A stretch of DNA of 64,000 bases from Halobacterium noricense (GTDB lineage: Archaea > Halobacteriota > Halobacteria > Halobacteriales > Halobacteriaceae), in the NCBI RefSeq assembly GCF_021233435.1, contig NZ_CP089468.1:2528597-2592596 (forward strand), in the 5' to 3' direction. This document shows positions 1-8,627 of this stretch, one piece after another. Both the position numbers and the translations under genes were made by a program. The number at the start of each line of letters is the position of its first letter. The stretch's first letter is position 1. The notes beneath the pieces are model-generated. The model searched no databases and was not told where the DNA came from. It saw only the letters and a program-made list of their open reading frames with translations.

Positions 1-808
1 CGAGGTTCAGCACGCGCTCGCCGTCGTCGTTCTCGGAGACGACGCGGTCGAGGTTGTAGCCGGAGACGCGCCGTTTGAGGTCCGGGTAGCGCGCCTCGAT
101 TTCGTCGGCGTGCTCCTCGACGAGCGCGCGGACCGTTCGGTAGAGTTCGGCCTCGCGGCCGTCGCCGGCGACGAGTTCGTCCCACTCCGGAGAATCGAGG
201 ACGACCTCCCGGGCCTCGATGACCGAGCCGTCCGAGAGGACTGCGGTGACGGCCTCCGTGTAGGCGTCGGTGATGCCGTAGCGCACGGAGTGCGCGCCCG
301 TGGAGTTGTTCCCGATGCCGCCGCCGACGGTCGCGCGGTTCGAGGACGCGGGGTCGGGCGCGAATTTGAGGCCGTGCTCGGCGAGGCGGTCGTCGAGGTC
401 GTCCTGCACGACGCCGGGCTGGACGCGCGCCCGCTTCGCGTCCGGGTCCACGTCCAGCACGTCGTCCATGTGCCGGGAGACGTCGAGGACGACGCAGCCC
501 GGGCCGACGGTCTGCCCTGCGAGCGACGACCCCGTGCCGCGCGGGAGAATCGGCACGCCGTGGTCGGTCGCCACTTCTATCGCAGCCCGCACGTCGGCTA
601 CGTCCATCGGGAACACGACGCCCGCGGGCTGAGCGCCGTAGATGCTGCCGTCCGTCGCGTACAGGACGCGGGCGTACTCGTCGAACGCGACCCGGCCGTC
701 TACGCGCGAACGGAGGTCGTCCGCTAATTCGCGGTACTCGGCGGCGTCCGGCCGCTCGACGTCGAGTTCCTGCGCGGACCACGTGGCGTGAGTTCCCTCG
801 GAAGTCAC
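1..808 (-). CDS. FAD-linked oxidase (GlcD / D-lactate dehydrogenase type), C-terminus outside window
   Basis: Only about the first 269 codons lie in the window. Reading from a GTG at 808, the protein carries the FAD-binding type-4 fold: RGTGSSLAGQT near residues 90-100 and a GGGIGNNSTGAHSVRYG stretch near 162-178, the usual pyrophosphate- and flavin-contact segments of glycolate/D-lactate oxidases. The family oxidises 2-hydroxy acids and passes electrons to the respiratory chain. In haloarchaea it is often a long protein of about 1000 residues with a C-terminal Fe-S part, which cannot be checked here. The GTG is chosen because a TATA-like box lies 23-31 nt before it and no better upstream start is seen. 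Divergent from the thiolase gene. Confidence 0.85.
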   Translation of the reverse strand, partial: MTSEGTHATWSAQELDVERPDAAEYRELADDLRSRVDGRVAFDEYARVLYATDGSIYGAQPAGVVFPMDVADVRAAIEVATDHGVPILPRGTGSSLAGQTVGPGCVVLDVSRHMDDVLDVDPDAKRARVQPGVVQDDLDDRLAEHGLKFAPDPASSNRATVGGGIGNNSTGAHSVRYGITDAYTEAVTAVLSDGSVIEAREVVLDSPEWDELVAGDGREAELYRTVRALVEEHADEIEARYPDLKRRVSGYNLDRVVSENDDGERVLNL

Positions 809-830
809 GTTCCGGAATCCACACGGTCGA

Positions 831-839
831 TAATTAAAG
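831..839 (-). promoter_or_regulatory. TATA box of the FAD-linked oxidase gene
   Basis: On the minus strand this reads CTTTAATTA, 23-31 nt before the GTG start, the spacing of a leaderless haloarchaeal transcript. It sits in the intergenic region shared with the divergent thiolase gene. Confidence 0.5.
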
Positions 840-900
840 TTAGTCGTCGCGTCAAAACCAGCGCGGTAAACCGCGAGCACCGTGCGACGCGTTGTCGGAG

Positions 901-908
901 GTTTATGG
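901..908 (+). promoter_or_regulatory. TATA box of the thiolase gene
   Basis: GTTTATGG lies 23-30 nt before the ATG at 931. This supports that ATG over an in-frame ATG at 892, which would put the box inside the coding region. Confidence 0.45.
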
Positions 909-930
909 TCTGTCGCGCGTCAGTAGTGGT

Positions 931-2076
931 ATGGCTAGCGACACCACCCCGGTCATCGCGGCAGCCTACCGAACCCCGCAGGGCAAGGAGGGCGGCGCGT
1001 TCGCGGACACGCGCAGCGAGGACCTCTCGATTCCGCTCATCGACCACATCCTCGACGAACACGGCCTGACGAGCGACGACATCGACGACCTCCAGTGGGG
1101 CGTCGCCCAGCAGCGCAACGAGCAGGACAACAACGTCGCGCGCGTCATCGCGCTCCTCTCGGAGCTCGGTGAGGACGTGCCCGCGGCGACCGTGAACCGC
1201 TGGTGTGCGTCCTCGATGGAGGCCATCATGCGCGCGGCGGACTCCATCAGCGCGGGCCAGCGCCAGGCCATCATCGCGGGCGGCGTCGAGAACATGTCCC
1301 GCGTGCCGATGGACGGCGACTCCTACCAGCACCTCCACCCCGAACTCGCCGAGCACTACAACGTCCCCGAACTCCAGATGGGGATGACCGCCGAAGAGGT
1401 CGCCGAGCGCCACGACATCAGCCGCGAGCAGCAGGACGAGTACGCGCTCCAGAGCCAGCAGCGCGCCGCCGAGGCCACCGACTCCGGACGCTTCGACGAC
1501 GAAATCGTCCCCATCGAGACGGAGGAGGGCCTCGTCGAGGAGGACGAGGGCATCCGCCGCGACACGTCCCTGGAAGCGCTCGGCCAGCTCCCGACCGTGT
1601 TCAAGGGCGACGGCACGGTGACGCCCGGGAACGCCAGCCAGATTTCGGACGGCGCGGCCGCGACGCTCGTCACGAGCGAGCAGTTCGCCGAGGACCACGA
1701 CCTCGACGTGCTCGCGTACGTCGGCGACCACAACGTCACGGGCGTCGACCCGCGCGTCATGGGCATCGGCCCCGTCCCGGCCACCCGGGAACTCTTCGAG
1801 CGCACCGGCGAGGACGTCGACGACTTCGACCTCGTGGAGCTCAACGAGGCGTTCGCGTCCCAGACCGTCTACGCGCGCGACGAACTCGGCATCGACAACG
1901 AGAAGTTCAACGTCAACGGCGGCGCTATCGCCATCGGCCACCCGCTGGGTGCCAGCGGCGCGCGCCTCCCGGTGACGCTGATTCACGAGATGAACGAGCG
2001 CGACGCCGAGAAGGGGCTGGCGACGCTGTGCGTCGGCTTCGGCCAGGGCGCGGCGATTACGTTCGAGCGGGGGTAG
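931..2076 (+). CDS. Thiolase family acetyl-CoA acetyltransferase / 3-ketoacyl-CoA thiolase
   Basis: A 381-residue protein of normal thiolase length. Thiolases join or cleave acyl-CoA and acetyl-CoA in beta-oxidation, isoprenoid or PHA pathways. The nucleophilic cysteine is C92 ([10 protein letters not shown]), the NEAFA loop lies near residue 308, the catalytic histidine is H337 in [10 protein letters not shown], and the second cysteine is C367 in CVGFGQGAA. The start at MASDTTP fits the family N-terminus and the TATA spacing. Biosynthetic and degradative roles cannot be told apart from sequence; the acyl-CoA synthetase 3.6 kb downstream is compatible with fatty acid use. The last 10 codons are part of a 176-bp tandem duplication. 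Confidence 0.93.
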   Translation: MASDTTPVIAAAYRTPQGKEGGAFADTRSEDLSIPLIDHILDEHGLTSDDIDDLQWGVAQQRNEQDNNVARVIALLSELGEDVPAATVNRWCASSMEAIMRAADSISAGQRQAIIAGGVENMSRVPMDGDSYQHLHPELAEHYNVPELQMGMTAEEVAERHDISREQQDEYALQSQQRAAEATDSGRFDDEIVPIETEEGLVEEDEGIRRDTSLEALGQLPTVFKGDGTVTPGNASQISDGAAATLVTSEQFAEDHDLDVLAYVGDHNVTGVDPRVMGIGPVPATRELFERTGEDVDDFDLVELNEAFASQTVYARDELGIDNEKFNVNGGAIAIGHPLGASGARLPVTLIHEMNERDAEKGLATLCVGFGQGAAITFERG

Positions 2077-2422
2077 TCTACTGGCGTGCGAAGCACGTCG
2101 TTCACCGTGCCGCAGGCACGGGCGCGAGGACGACCATCGGGAGGACGACGCGTTTTTGGCCGAGCTTTTGCCGAACGAGCGGCCAGCGGCCGCGAGTGCA
2201 GCGCAAAAGGTCGTCGCGTCAGGGCGCGGCGATTACGTTCGAGCGGGGGTAGTCTACTGGCGTGCGAAGCGCGTCGTTCACCGTGCCGCAGGCACGGGCA
2301 CGAGGACGACCATCGGGAGGACGACGCGTTTTTGGCCGAGCTTTTGCCGAACGAGCGGCCAGCGGCCGCGAGTGCAGCGCAAAAGGTCGTCGCGTCAGGG
2401 CGCGGCGATTACGTTCGAGCGG
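2045..2422. repeat. 176-bp tandem duplication starting in the thiolase 3' end
   Basis: Copy 1 is 2045-2220, copy 2 is 2221-2396, and a third partial copy (26 nt) is 2397-2422. I count two substitutions between copies 1 and 2. Each unit begins with the thiolase coding end (QGAAITFER and a stop) and continues with an intergenic hairpin block: CCGTGCC-gca-GGCACGG, then a T-tract followed by GCGGCC-a-GGCCGC-type arms and a GCAAAAGG tail. The third copy diverges right after the FER codons and reads K-stop, so it may be the original gene end. The remaining 90 nt to the next gene hold a short GC hairpin and a weak TATA (AACTGATACC, about 2480). Confidence 0.95.
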
Positions 2423-2512
2423 AAATAGGGCGACTGGATTTCTCGGGCGGGCGGCGCGTCGCCCGCGCCGAAACCACGAAACTGATACCGGAGCCTCGTT
2501 TCTCTCGGCGTA

Positions 2513-3277
2513 ATGCGTTCCGTCGGCATCGTCGTCCCCGCGTACGACCCGAACGTCGAGGTGCTCGTGTCGTACCTGCAATCCCTCCGAGAAGCGCTCC
2601 AGCCCGAGCGCCTGCACGTGGAACTGGATGCGGGCACCGCGGAGACGGCCGCCGCGATTCGTGAAACGGGAACGACCGTCGACGACGCGGCCGAGCGCCG
2701 CGGCAAAGGAGCCGCCATCACCGTGGGGTTCGAGACGCTGGAGACGGACGTGCTCGCGTTCGCGGACGCCGACGGCGCGACGCCCGTGCCGTCGCTCGCG
2801 TCGGTCGTCGCGCCCGTTCGTGACGGCGACGCCGACCTCGCGGTGGGGTCGCGGCGCCACCCCGACGCGACCGTCGCCAGCCACCAGACGTTCGCGCGCC
2901 GGTTCCTCGGCGACGCCTTCGCGTGGCTGGCGCGCCGCCTCCTCGACGTCGACCTCTACGACTACCAGTGCGGCGCGAAAGCCATCACCAGCGAGGGCTG
3001 GGAGCAGGTGCGGGACCACCTCTACGAGCCCGGGTTCGCGTGGGACGTCGAACTCGTCGCGATGGCGGGCGCGCTCGACCTCCGCGTGCGGGAAGTCCCC
3101 ATCGAATGGGAGGACCAGCCGGGGTCGACGGTGTCGCCGGTGGAGACGTCGATAGCGCTGTTCCGCGCGCTGCTGGCGTCCCGCCACCGGTCGAAGCTCC
3201 TGCGGGACAGCCAGCTACACGAAGCCATCGCGGCGCGCCGCGACGACCCCGCCGCGCTCGTGGAGCGGCAGCGATGA
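2513..3277 (+). CDS. Family 2 glycosyltransferase (polyprenyl-phosphate sugar transferase type)
   Basis: A 254-residue GT-A fold enzyme with no membrane segments seen. It opens with VGIVVPAYDP, has RGKGAAITVGFE near 63-74 and the metal-binding DAD at residues 85-87. A YDYQCGAKAI segment and a W-rich tail follow, as in dolichyl-phosphate glucose/mannose synthases. These load a sugar onto a polyprenyl phosphate at the inner membrane face for glycoprotein or glycolipid synthesis. The next gene overlaps by 4 nt and codes for a GtrA protein, a common partner proposed to move the lipid-linked sugar across the membrane. The sugar is unknown. Confidence 0.85.
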   Translation: MRSVGIVVPAYDPNVEVLVSYLQSLREALQPERLHVELDAGTAETAAAIRETGTTVDDAAERRGKGAAITVGFETLETDVLAFADADGATPVPSLASVVAPVRDGDADLAVGSRRHPDATVASHQTFARRFLGDAFAWLARRLLDVDLYDYQCGAKAITSEGWEQVRDHLYEPGFAWDVELVAMAGALDLRVREVPIEWEDQPGSTVSPVETSIALFRALLASRHRSKLLRDSQLHEAIAARRDDPAALVERQR

Positions 3278-3756
3278 GCCGCGCCGACCGCCTGCGGGAG
3301 GCGCTGCCCGAGCGGCTCGCGGCGCTCGTCTCGACGGTGCGGTTCGGGCAGTTCGTCTCCGTCGGCGCCGTCGGTGCCGTCTTCGACGTCACGACGCTCG
3401 TCGTGCTGACCGAGCTGTTCGGCGTGCCGGCGGCCGTCGCGAACGTCGTCAGCATCGAGACGGCGATTCTCGTGATGTTCGCGGTCAACGAGCGCTGGAC
3501 GTTCGCGGAGCACGGCGCGACCGACCTGCGCTCGATTGGCCGGCGGCTCGTGCGCTCGCACGTCGTCCGCGCGGGCGGGTCGACGCTACAGTACGTGCTG
3601 TTCGTCGCGGTGTTCTACAACGTCGCCGTCGACCTCTCGGTCGCGGGCGTGGACCTCTGGCTGGTCGTCGTGAAGGGCGGTGCCATCGGCGTGGCGATGC
3701 TCGTGAACTACGTCTTCGAGAGCCTGTTCACGTGGCGCGTCCACGCCGACGAGTAA
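3274..3756 (+). CDS. GtrA family membrane protein
   Basis: A 160-residue protein with four predicted hydrophobic segments (about residues 25-45, 50-72, 92-115 and 125-148) and the family pattern RFGQFVSVGAVGAVFD near the start and a VNYVFESLFTWRV end. GtrA-type proteins are thought to act as flippases or accessories for polyprenyl-linked sugars. The ATG overlaps the TGA of the glycosyltransferase gene (ATGA), so the two are almost certainly co-translated. The gene ends 6 nt before the convergent antiporter gene. Confidence 0.85.
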   Translation: MSRADRLREALPERLAALVSTVRFGQFVSVGAVGAVFDVTTLVVLTELFGVPAAVANVVSIETAILVMFAVNERWTFAEHGATDLRSIGRRLVRSHVVRAGGSTLQYVLFVAVFYNVAVDLSVAGVDLWLVVVKGGAIGVAMLVNYVFESLFTWRVHADE

Positions 3757-3762
3757 GAGCAG

Positions 3763-5625
3763 TTAGTCGTGGGGGTGACACCAGTTCAGCGCCTCGCGGA
3801 CCGCCTCCTTCCGGCCGAGGAACGTGAGGTGGTCGCCCTGCTGGAGCGTGAAGTCGCCCGACGGCACCTGATTCTCGTCGTCGCGGCCGACGAGCGCGAT
3901 GATGCAGCCGTTCGGGAGCTCCGCGTCGAGTTCGTCGATGGTCTTCCCGACGAGGTCCTCGGAGGTAACTTCGACCTCCTGGACGTCGCCCGAGCGCCCG
4001 ATTTCGGTCATCCAGTTGGCGAGCGCGGGGCGCTCGATGATGTTGTCGATGCCCCACGCGGTCGCCAGCGACGAGGAGACCGTACGGACGCCGAGGTCCT
4101 CGAAGGCGTCGACGTTGTCAGGGTTGTTCGCCCGGGCGATGATGGTGTCGACGTCGAACTTCGAGTCCGCGAGCTGGGAGACCAGCAGATTGGCGTCGTC
4201 GTCACCGGTGGCGGCGACGACGATGCGGGCGTTCTCCGCGCCCGCGGCGCGTAGCTCGTCGGTGTCCGTGCCGTCGCCGTGGTGGACGGTGAACCCCTCG
4301 TTCCGCGTTCGTTCGACCATCTCTACGTCCTTCTCGATGAGGACGACGTTCTCACCGCGGTCTTCGAGGCGCTCACCGAGCGCCCGACCGACGGTGCCGC
4401 CGCCGACGATGATGACACGCATTGGTATGACCTCAAGTGCTTGCGCGATGTGTCTTGCGAACCCCCCTTCGAAGACGACAGTCAGCAGGATGACGAGGAA
4501 GACGACGCCGACCAAGAGGCTGGCTGCTTCCTCCATCCCGTTGCTCTGGAGCTGGACGGCGAACAGCGTCGCGACCGACGCGGGGATGATGCCGCGCGGC
4601 CCGACGACGCTCATGAACGTCCGCTCGGAGAGCGTGTAGCGCTCCCCCCGGGTGGAGAGGAAGACGCCCAGCGGCCGGATGACGAGCGCGACGAGCGCGA
4701 CGACGGCGAGCCCACCGACGCCGAGTTTGATGAGATTGTCGAACGACAGCAGCGCGGCGAGCCCGATGAACACGAACGAGAGGACGACCAGTGTCACGTC
4801 GCCCTTGAACGCCTCTATCTCCTCCTCGTAGGGGAGGTCGGCGTTCCCGAGCACCATCCCGGCGGTGGCGACGGCGGCGATGCCCGCTTCGCCGCGGAGG
4901 ATGTCCGCGGCGCCGTACGCGACCAGCGCACTCGCGAGCACGATGAGCCGGGCGTTCTGTGGGGCGTTCCCGCGCGAGAGGTCGACGTGCCGGAGCAGGT
5001 ACCAGACGATGCCAGCGACGACGAGGCCGAAGAGGACGCCGATGCCGAGTCGGACCGTGAACTCCTCGATAATCTGCATCCGGGTGAGCTCGGGGTTCTT
5101 GACGACCTCGAAGACGACGATGGCGAGGATGGCCGCGGTGACGTCGTTGACCACGCCCTCGGTTTCGAGCGCGGCGGCGACGCGATTGCGCACGGGCACG
5201 ATGTCCAGAATCGGCGTGATGACCGTCGGCCCGGTGGCGACCAGCAGGCTGCCGACGAGGAACGACATGTCCCAGTTCGCGCCGAGCAGGTAGTGCACCG
5301 ATAGCGCGGTCCCGACCAGCGAGATGGCGGCCCCGACTGTCGTGAGCCTGACCACCGCGCCCGGGGCTTCCCGGAGCTTCGGGAGCTTCAGGTGGAACGC
5401 GCCCTCGAAGACGATGATGGCGACGGAGAGCCCGACGATGCCGGACAGGGTCTCCGCGCCGCCGAACGTCTCCAGCGTGACGACGCCCAGCACTTCCGGG
5501 CCGACGAGAATCCCCGCGATGACGAGGAACAGCACGCTCGGCACTTGGAGGCGGTCCGCGATGACTTGCGACGCCACTCCGAGGGCGATTATCGTGGCGA
5601 CCAGTGGGATGAGTTCGGAGCTCAC
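3763..5625 (-). CDS. CPA1-type Na+(K+)/H+ antiporter with C-terminal TrkA-N and TrkA-C domains
   Basis: A 620-residue fusion. Residues 1 to about 395 form a multi-span cation/proton exchanger. About residue 402 begins MRVIIVGGGTVGRALGERL, a Rossmann TrkA-N (NAD-binding RCK) domain, followed by a TrkA-C domain (about 545-615) ending in GDHLTFLGRKEAV. The fusion suggests exchange gated by nucleotide or a small ligand, in the cytoplasmic membrane, for pH and cation balance at high salt. Convergent with gtrA, alone in its own transcript. Confidence 0.9.
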   Translation of the reverse strand: MSSELIPLVATIIALGVASQVIADRLQVPSVLFLVIAGILVGPEVLGVVTLETFGGAETLSGIVGLSVAIIVFEGAFHLKLPKLREAPGAVVRLTTVGAAISLVGTALSVHYLLGANWDMSFLVGSLLVATGPTVITPILDIVPVRNRVAAALETEGVVNDVTAAILAIVVFEVVKNPELTRMQIIEEFTVRLGIGVLFGLVVAGIVWYLLRHVDLSRGNAPQNARLIVLASALVAYGAADILRGEAGIAAVATAGMVLGNADLPYEEEIEAFKGDVTLVVLSFVFIGLAALLSFDNLIKLGVGGLAVVALVALVIRPLGVFLSTRGERYTLSERTFMSVVGPRGIIPASVATLFAVQLQSNGMEEAASLLVGVVFLVILLTVVFEGGFARHIAQALEVIPMRVIIVGGGTVGRALGERLEDRGENVVLIEKDVEMVERTRNEGFTVHHGDGTDTDELRAAGAENARIVVAATGDDDANLLVSQLADSKFDVDTIIARANNPDNVDAFEDLGVRTVSSSLATAWGIDNIIERPALANWMTEIGRSGDVQEVEVTSEDLVGKTIDELDAELPNGCIIALVGRDDENQVPSGDFTLQQGDHLTFLGRKEAVREALNWCHPHD

Positions 5626-5716
5626 AGGAGCACCTCCAGTACCGGCATCGTCCCGTGATTCAGCGCCGCTACCCTTAAAGCGCCCGGATGCCGGCAGCCA
5701 CGCCCGACACTGCGAG

Positions 5717-7654
5717 CTACTCCGCGTAGATGTTGCCGATTTCGTCGGCGAACCGGTCGAGGATGTTGCGGCGCTTCTTCTTCATCGTCGGCGTGAGCAG
5801 GTCGTTGGCCTCGGTGAACTCGGTGGGGACGAGGCGGAAGCGCTTGAGCTGCTCGTACTCCTCGAACTGCTCGTTGACGGCGTCGACCGCCCGCTGGATG
5901 CGGGCTTCCACGCGGTCGTCCCGGCAGATGGCGGCCTTGTCGTCGGGCAGATCGATGCTCTCGCTGTTCGCCCACGTACGGAGGCCGTCGAAGTTCGGGA
6001 CGACGACCGCGGAGACGAACTTGCGATTGTCGCCGACGACCATCGCCTGCTCGACCAGCGGGCTCGCGGCGAAGGCGTCCTCGATGGGGCCGGGCGCGAC
6101 GTTCTTCCCCGTCGACAGCGTGAGAATCTGTTTCGCGCGTTCGAGGAAGGTGACGTAGCCGTCCGCCCGAATTTCGACGACGTCGCCGGTGCGGAACCAC
6201 TCCTTCCCCTCGAGCTCCGTGAACGCCTGCTCGGTAGCGTCGTCGAGCCCCCAATAGCCGTCGAAGACCTGCGGGCCGCGTACGAGGAGTTCGCCGACGT
6301 CGCCGTCGCTTTCGTCGTGCTGCCCGGGGCTGGCGATGGTTTCGTCGACGCGAACCTCGGTGTCCACGAGCGGCGGGCCGATTGTGCCGGGCTTGGGGGC
6401 CTCGGGCGGGTTCACGCAGAGCACGGGGCTGGTCTCCGTGAGGCCGTAGCCCTCCAGAATCGGGAGGCCCATGCCGTGGTAGAGCGCGCACAACTCCGGG
6501 GACAGCGACCCGCCCCCGGAGATGAAGAAGTCGACGTTCCCGCCGAGCGCGTCCCGCACCTGCTCGAAGACGAGTTTGTCCGCGACGGCGTGTTTCGCGC
6601 GCAACGCCAGTCCGGGGTCGTCGGCCTCGTAGTAGTCGCGGCCGACGCCGGTCGCCCACTCGAAGATGCGCTCCTTGGTGGGGGATTCGGCAGCCTGCTC
6701 GCGGACGGCGTCGAAAATCTTCTCGTAGACGCGGGGGACGCTGGTGCCGACGGAGGGCTCGCAGAGCGCGAAGTCCTCCCGGAGCGTGTCCGGGGATTCG
6801 GCGTAACAGACGTGCGCGCCGGCGGCGAACAGCAGGAAGTGGCCGGCGAGCCGTTCGAGGACGTGCGCCAGCGGGAGGAACGAGACGACCCGGGTCTCCG
6901 CGGTGATGGCGGGGAGGTCGGGCTTGTCGGGTCGCGGGCCGAAGCGCTTCCGGCACTGGTTGACGTTCTCCCGGAAGTTCGCGTGGGTGAGCGCGACGCC
7001 CTTCGGCTGGCCGGTGGTGCCGGACGTGTAGATGAGGCTCGCGAGGTCGTCGTACGCCGGCTCCGCGACCCACTGTTCGTAGGTGTCGCGGTCGAAGGCC
7101 GCCTGTCCGCGCTCGCACACCTTCGAGAGCGCGATGGCGTCGTCGTCGGCGACGCGGTCCATCGTGACGACGAACTCCACGTCGAGGTCGCCCTGGACCT
7201 CGCGGACGCGGTCGAGTTCGGTCTCGCCCTCGACGACGACGCCGACAGCGCCGCTGTCGCCGAGGAGGTGTTTCACTTGCCGCGGGCTAGAACTCGGGTA
7301 GACCGTGGTGACTGCGCCGCCAGCCGCGAGAATGCCGAAGTCGCTCTGCGCCCACTCCATGCGGGTGTGCGCGAAGATGCCGACGCGCTCCCCGGCTTCG
7401 ACCCCGAGGTCGCGGAACCCCGCCGCGAGATTGCGGACGACGTCCCGCATCTCGCCGTACGTGACGTCGGCGAACTCGCCGTCGGGCGCGGCCGGGAGCA
7501 CGTCCGGGGTGAGCGTGCGGTCGTAGATACCGCCCTTGTACCCCTGTGCGGGGCGGTCCGCGTGTCGCTCCGCGGCGTTCTCGAACGTGCGGGCGAGGGT
7601 GGTCTGCCCGGTGACCTCGTCCTCGTAGTCGCGTTCCGCCTCGCGGAAGTCCAT
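5717..7654 (-). CDS. Long-chain acyl-CoA synthetase (AMP-forming, FadD type)
   Basis: A 645-residue AMP-binding enzyme. The P-loop-like motif YTSGTTGQPKGVALTHANF spans about 209-227. Further family marks are GYGLTETSP, a WFRTGDVVE segment and the C-terminal lysine loop (LTLSTGKNVAPGPIE) that closes over the adenylate. It activates fatty acids with ATP and CoA for beta-oxidation or lipid remodelling. It starts 5 nt before the stop of the MBL-fold gene behind it, so the two probably form one transcript. Confidence 0.92.
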   Translation of the reverse strand: MDFREAERDYEDEVTGQTTLARTFENAAERHADRPAQGYKGGIYDRTLTPDVLPAAPDGEFADVTYGEMRDVVRNLAAGFRDLGVEAGERVGIFAHTRMEWAQSDFGILAAGGAVTTVYPSSSPRQVKHLLGDSGAVGVVVEGETELDRVREVQGDLDVEFVVTMDRVADDDAIALSKVCERGQAAFDRDTYEQWVAEPAYDDLASLIYTSGTTGQPKGVALTHANFRENVNQCRKRFGPRPDKPDLPAITAETRVVSFLPLAHVLERLAGHFLLFAAGAHVCYAESPDTLREDFALCEPSVGTSVPRVYEKIFDAVREQAAESPTKERIFEWATGVGRDYYEADDPGLALRAKHAVADKLVFEQVRDALGGNVDFFISGGGSLSPELCALYHGMGLPILEGYGLTETSPVLCVNPPEAPKPGTIGPPLVDTEVRVDETIASPGQHDESDGDVGELLVRGPQVFDGYWGLDDATEQAFTELEGKEWFRTGDVVEIRADGYVTFLERAKQILTLSTGKNVAPGPIEDAFAASPLVEQAMVVGDNRKFVSAVVVPNFDGLRTWANSESIDLPDDKAAICRDDRVEARIQRAVDAVNEQFEEYEQLKRFRLVPTEFTEANDLLTPTMKKKRRNILDRFADEIGNIYAE

Positions 7655-7659
7655 AGCGC

Positions 7660-8574
7660 CTAGTGGGTCTCCCGGGTCTTAAGATAGTGGAGAACGCCAC
7701 GAACGTTCATTCTAGTTTCCGCGCGGGCCTTGTGGTCGCCCCAGACCTGCCAGACCTCGTTGGTGCTGGCGAGGTGGTCGATGGCGGCTTCCTCGCTGCC
7801 GCGCTCGACGACCTCACGTTCGACGGTTTCGACCCACTCCCGCAGCACTTGCTCGTACTGGCGGAGGACGGCGTCGACATCGTCCGGCCCCGGCCCGAAG
7901 TGCGCGTACAGCAGGACGTCGGGGTCGAGGCGGCGAATCAGTTCGGCGTCGGTGACGCACTGTTCGAGGTCGAAGTTCGGCGGCGGGCTCGTCTCCCGGA
8001 CGCGGTCTTGCTCGGGGACCCAGATGCCGGCGGCGTCCGCTGTGAAGAGGGCGTCGTCGGCGTGGTCCTCGAAGACGACCTGGTGGGGGGCGTGCCCGGG
8101 CGCGTGGTGGGCGGTCAGTTCCCGGCTGCCGAGGTCGACGGTGTCGCCGTCTTCGAGTTCGACGATGCGGTCCTCGGGGACGGGTTCGGGTTCGACGTAG
8201 TACTGCCACTGATCGCCGACCGCCTCTTTGGTGCCCTCCACGAGCCGTGAAGGGTCCACGAGGTGGCGCGCGCCGATTTCGTGGACGTAGATGTCCGCGT
8301 TCGGACACTCCTCGGCGAGGAAGCCCGCGCCGCCCGCGTGGTCGAGGTGGACGTGCGTGACGAGAATCGCTTCGAGGTCCGCGGGCGCGATGCCGCACTC
8401 GTCGAGCGCGGCGAGGACGCGCTCGTAGTTCGTGCCGATGCCGGTGTCGACGATTGCTGGCCGGTCGGCGTCGACGACGTAGACGGAGCCGTACTCGCCG
8501 GTGTCGTACATGCCGGTGTCGACGTACGAGATGTCGGTACACTGTTCGACGTCGAAGACGTCGCCGGGTGCCAT
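7660..8574 (-). CDS. MBL-fold metallo-hydrolase
   Basis: A 304-residue metallo-beta-lactamase fold protein. The metal motif HVHLDH is at residues 74-79, with later ligands in the HHAPGHAP stretch and in FTADAAG. A C-terminal helical region (DAELIRRLDPDVLLYAHFGP onward) resembles haloarchaeal glyoxalase-II-like hydrolases. The ATG at 8574 (MAPGDVFDVEQ) was chosen because the long upstream open frame runs antisense through the phosphate permease. The close spacing to the acyl-CoA synthetase gene suggests a thioesterase-like role, which is inference only. Confidence 0.8.
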   Translation of the reverse strand: MAPGDVFDVEQCTDISYVDTGMYDTGEYGSVYVVDADRPAIVDTGIGTNYERVLAALDECGIAPADLEAILVTHVHLDHAGGAGFLAEECPNADIYVHEIGARHLVDPSRLVEGTKEAVGDQWQYYVEPEPVPEDRIVELEDGDTVDLGSRELTAHHAPGHAPHQVVFEDHADDALFTADAAGIWVPEQDRVRETSPPPNFDLEQCVTDAELIRRLDPDVLLYAHFGPGPDDVDAVLRQYEQVLREWVETVEREVVERGSEEAAIDHLASTNEVWQVWGDHKARAETRMNVRGVLHYLKTRETH

Positions 8575-8627
8575 ACCGGGAGTGGGGTGGCCGTACGCAA
8601 AAGATTTCGCGTGTGCGGGCCGCTCGG

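Noticed and set aside
2045-2422. CRISPR array
   Set aside because: The units are 176 bp in direct tandem with no spacers and contain coding sequence; no cas genes in the window.
5324-7663. A 779-codon open frame on the plus strand
   Set aside because: It is antisense to the antiporter start and the whole acyl-CoA synthetase; no family motif, and composition is that of a shadow frame in GC-rich DNA.
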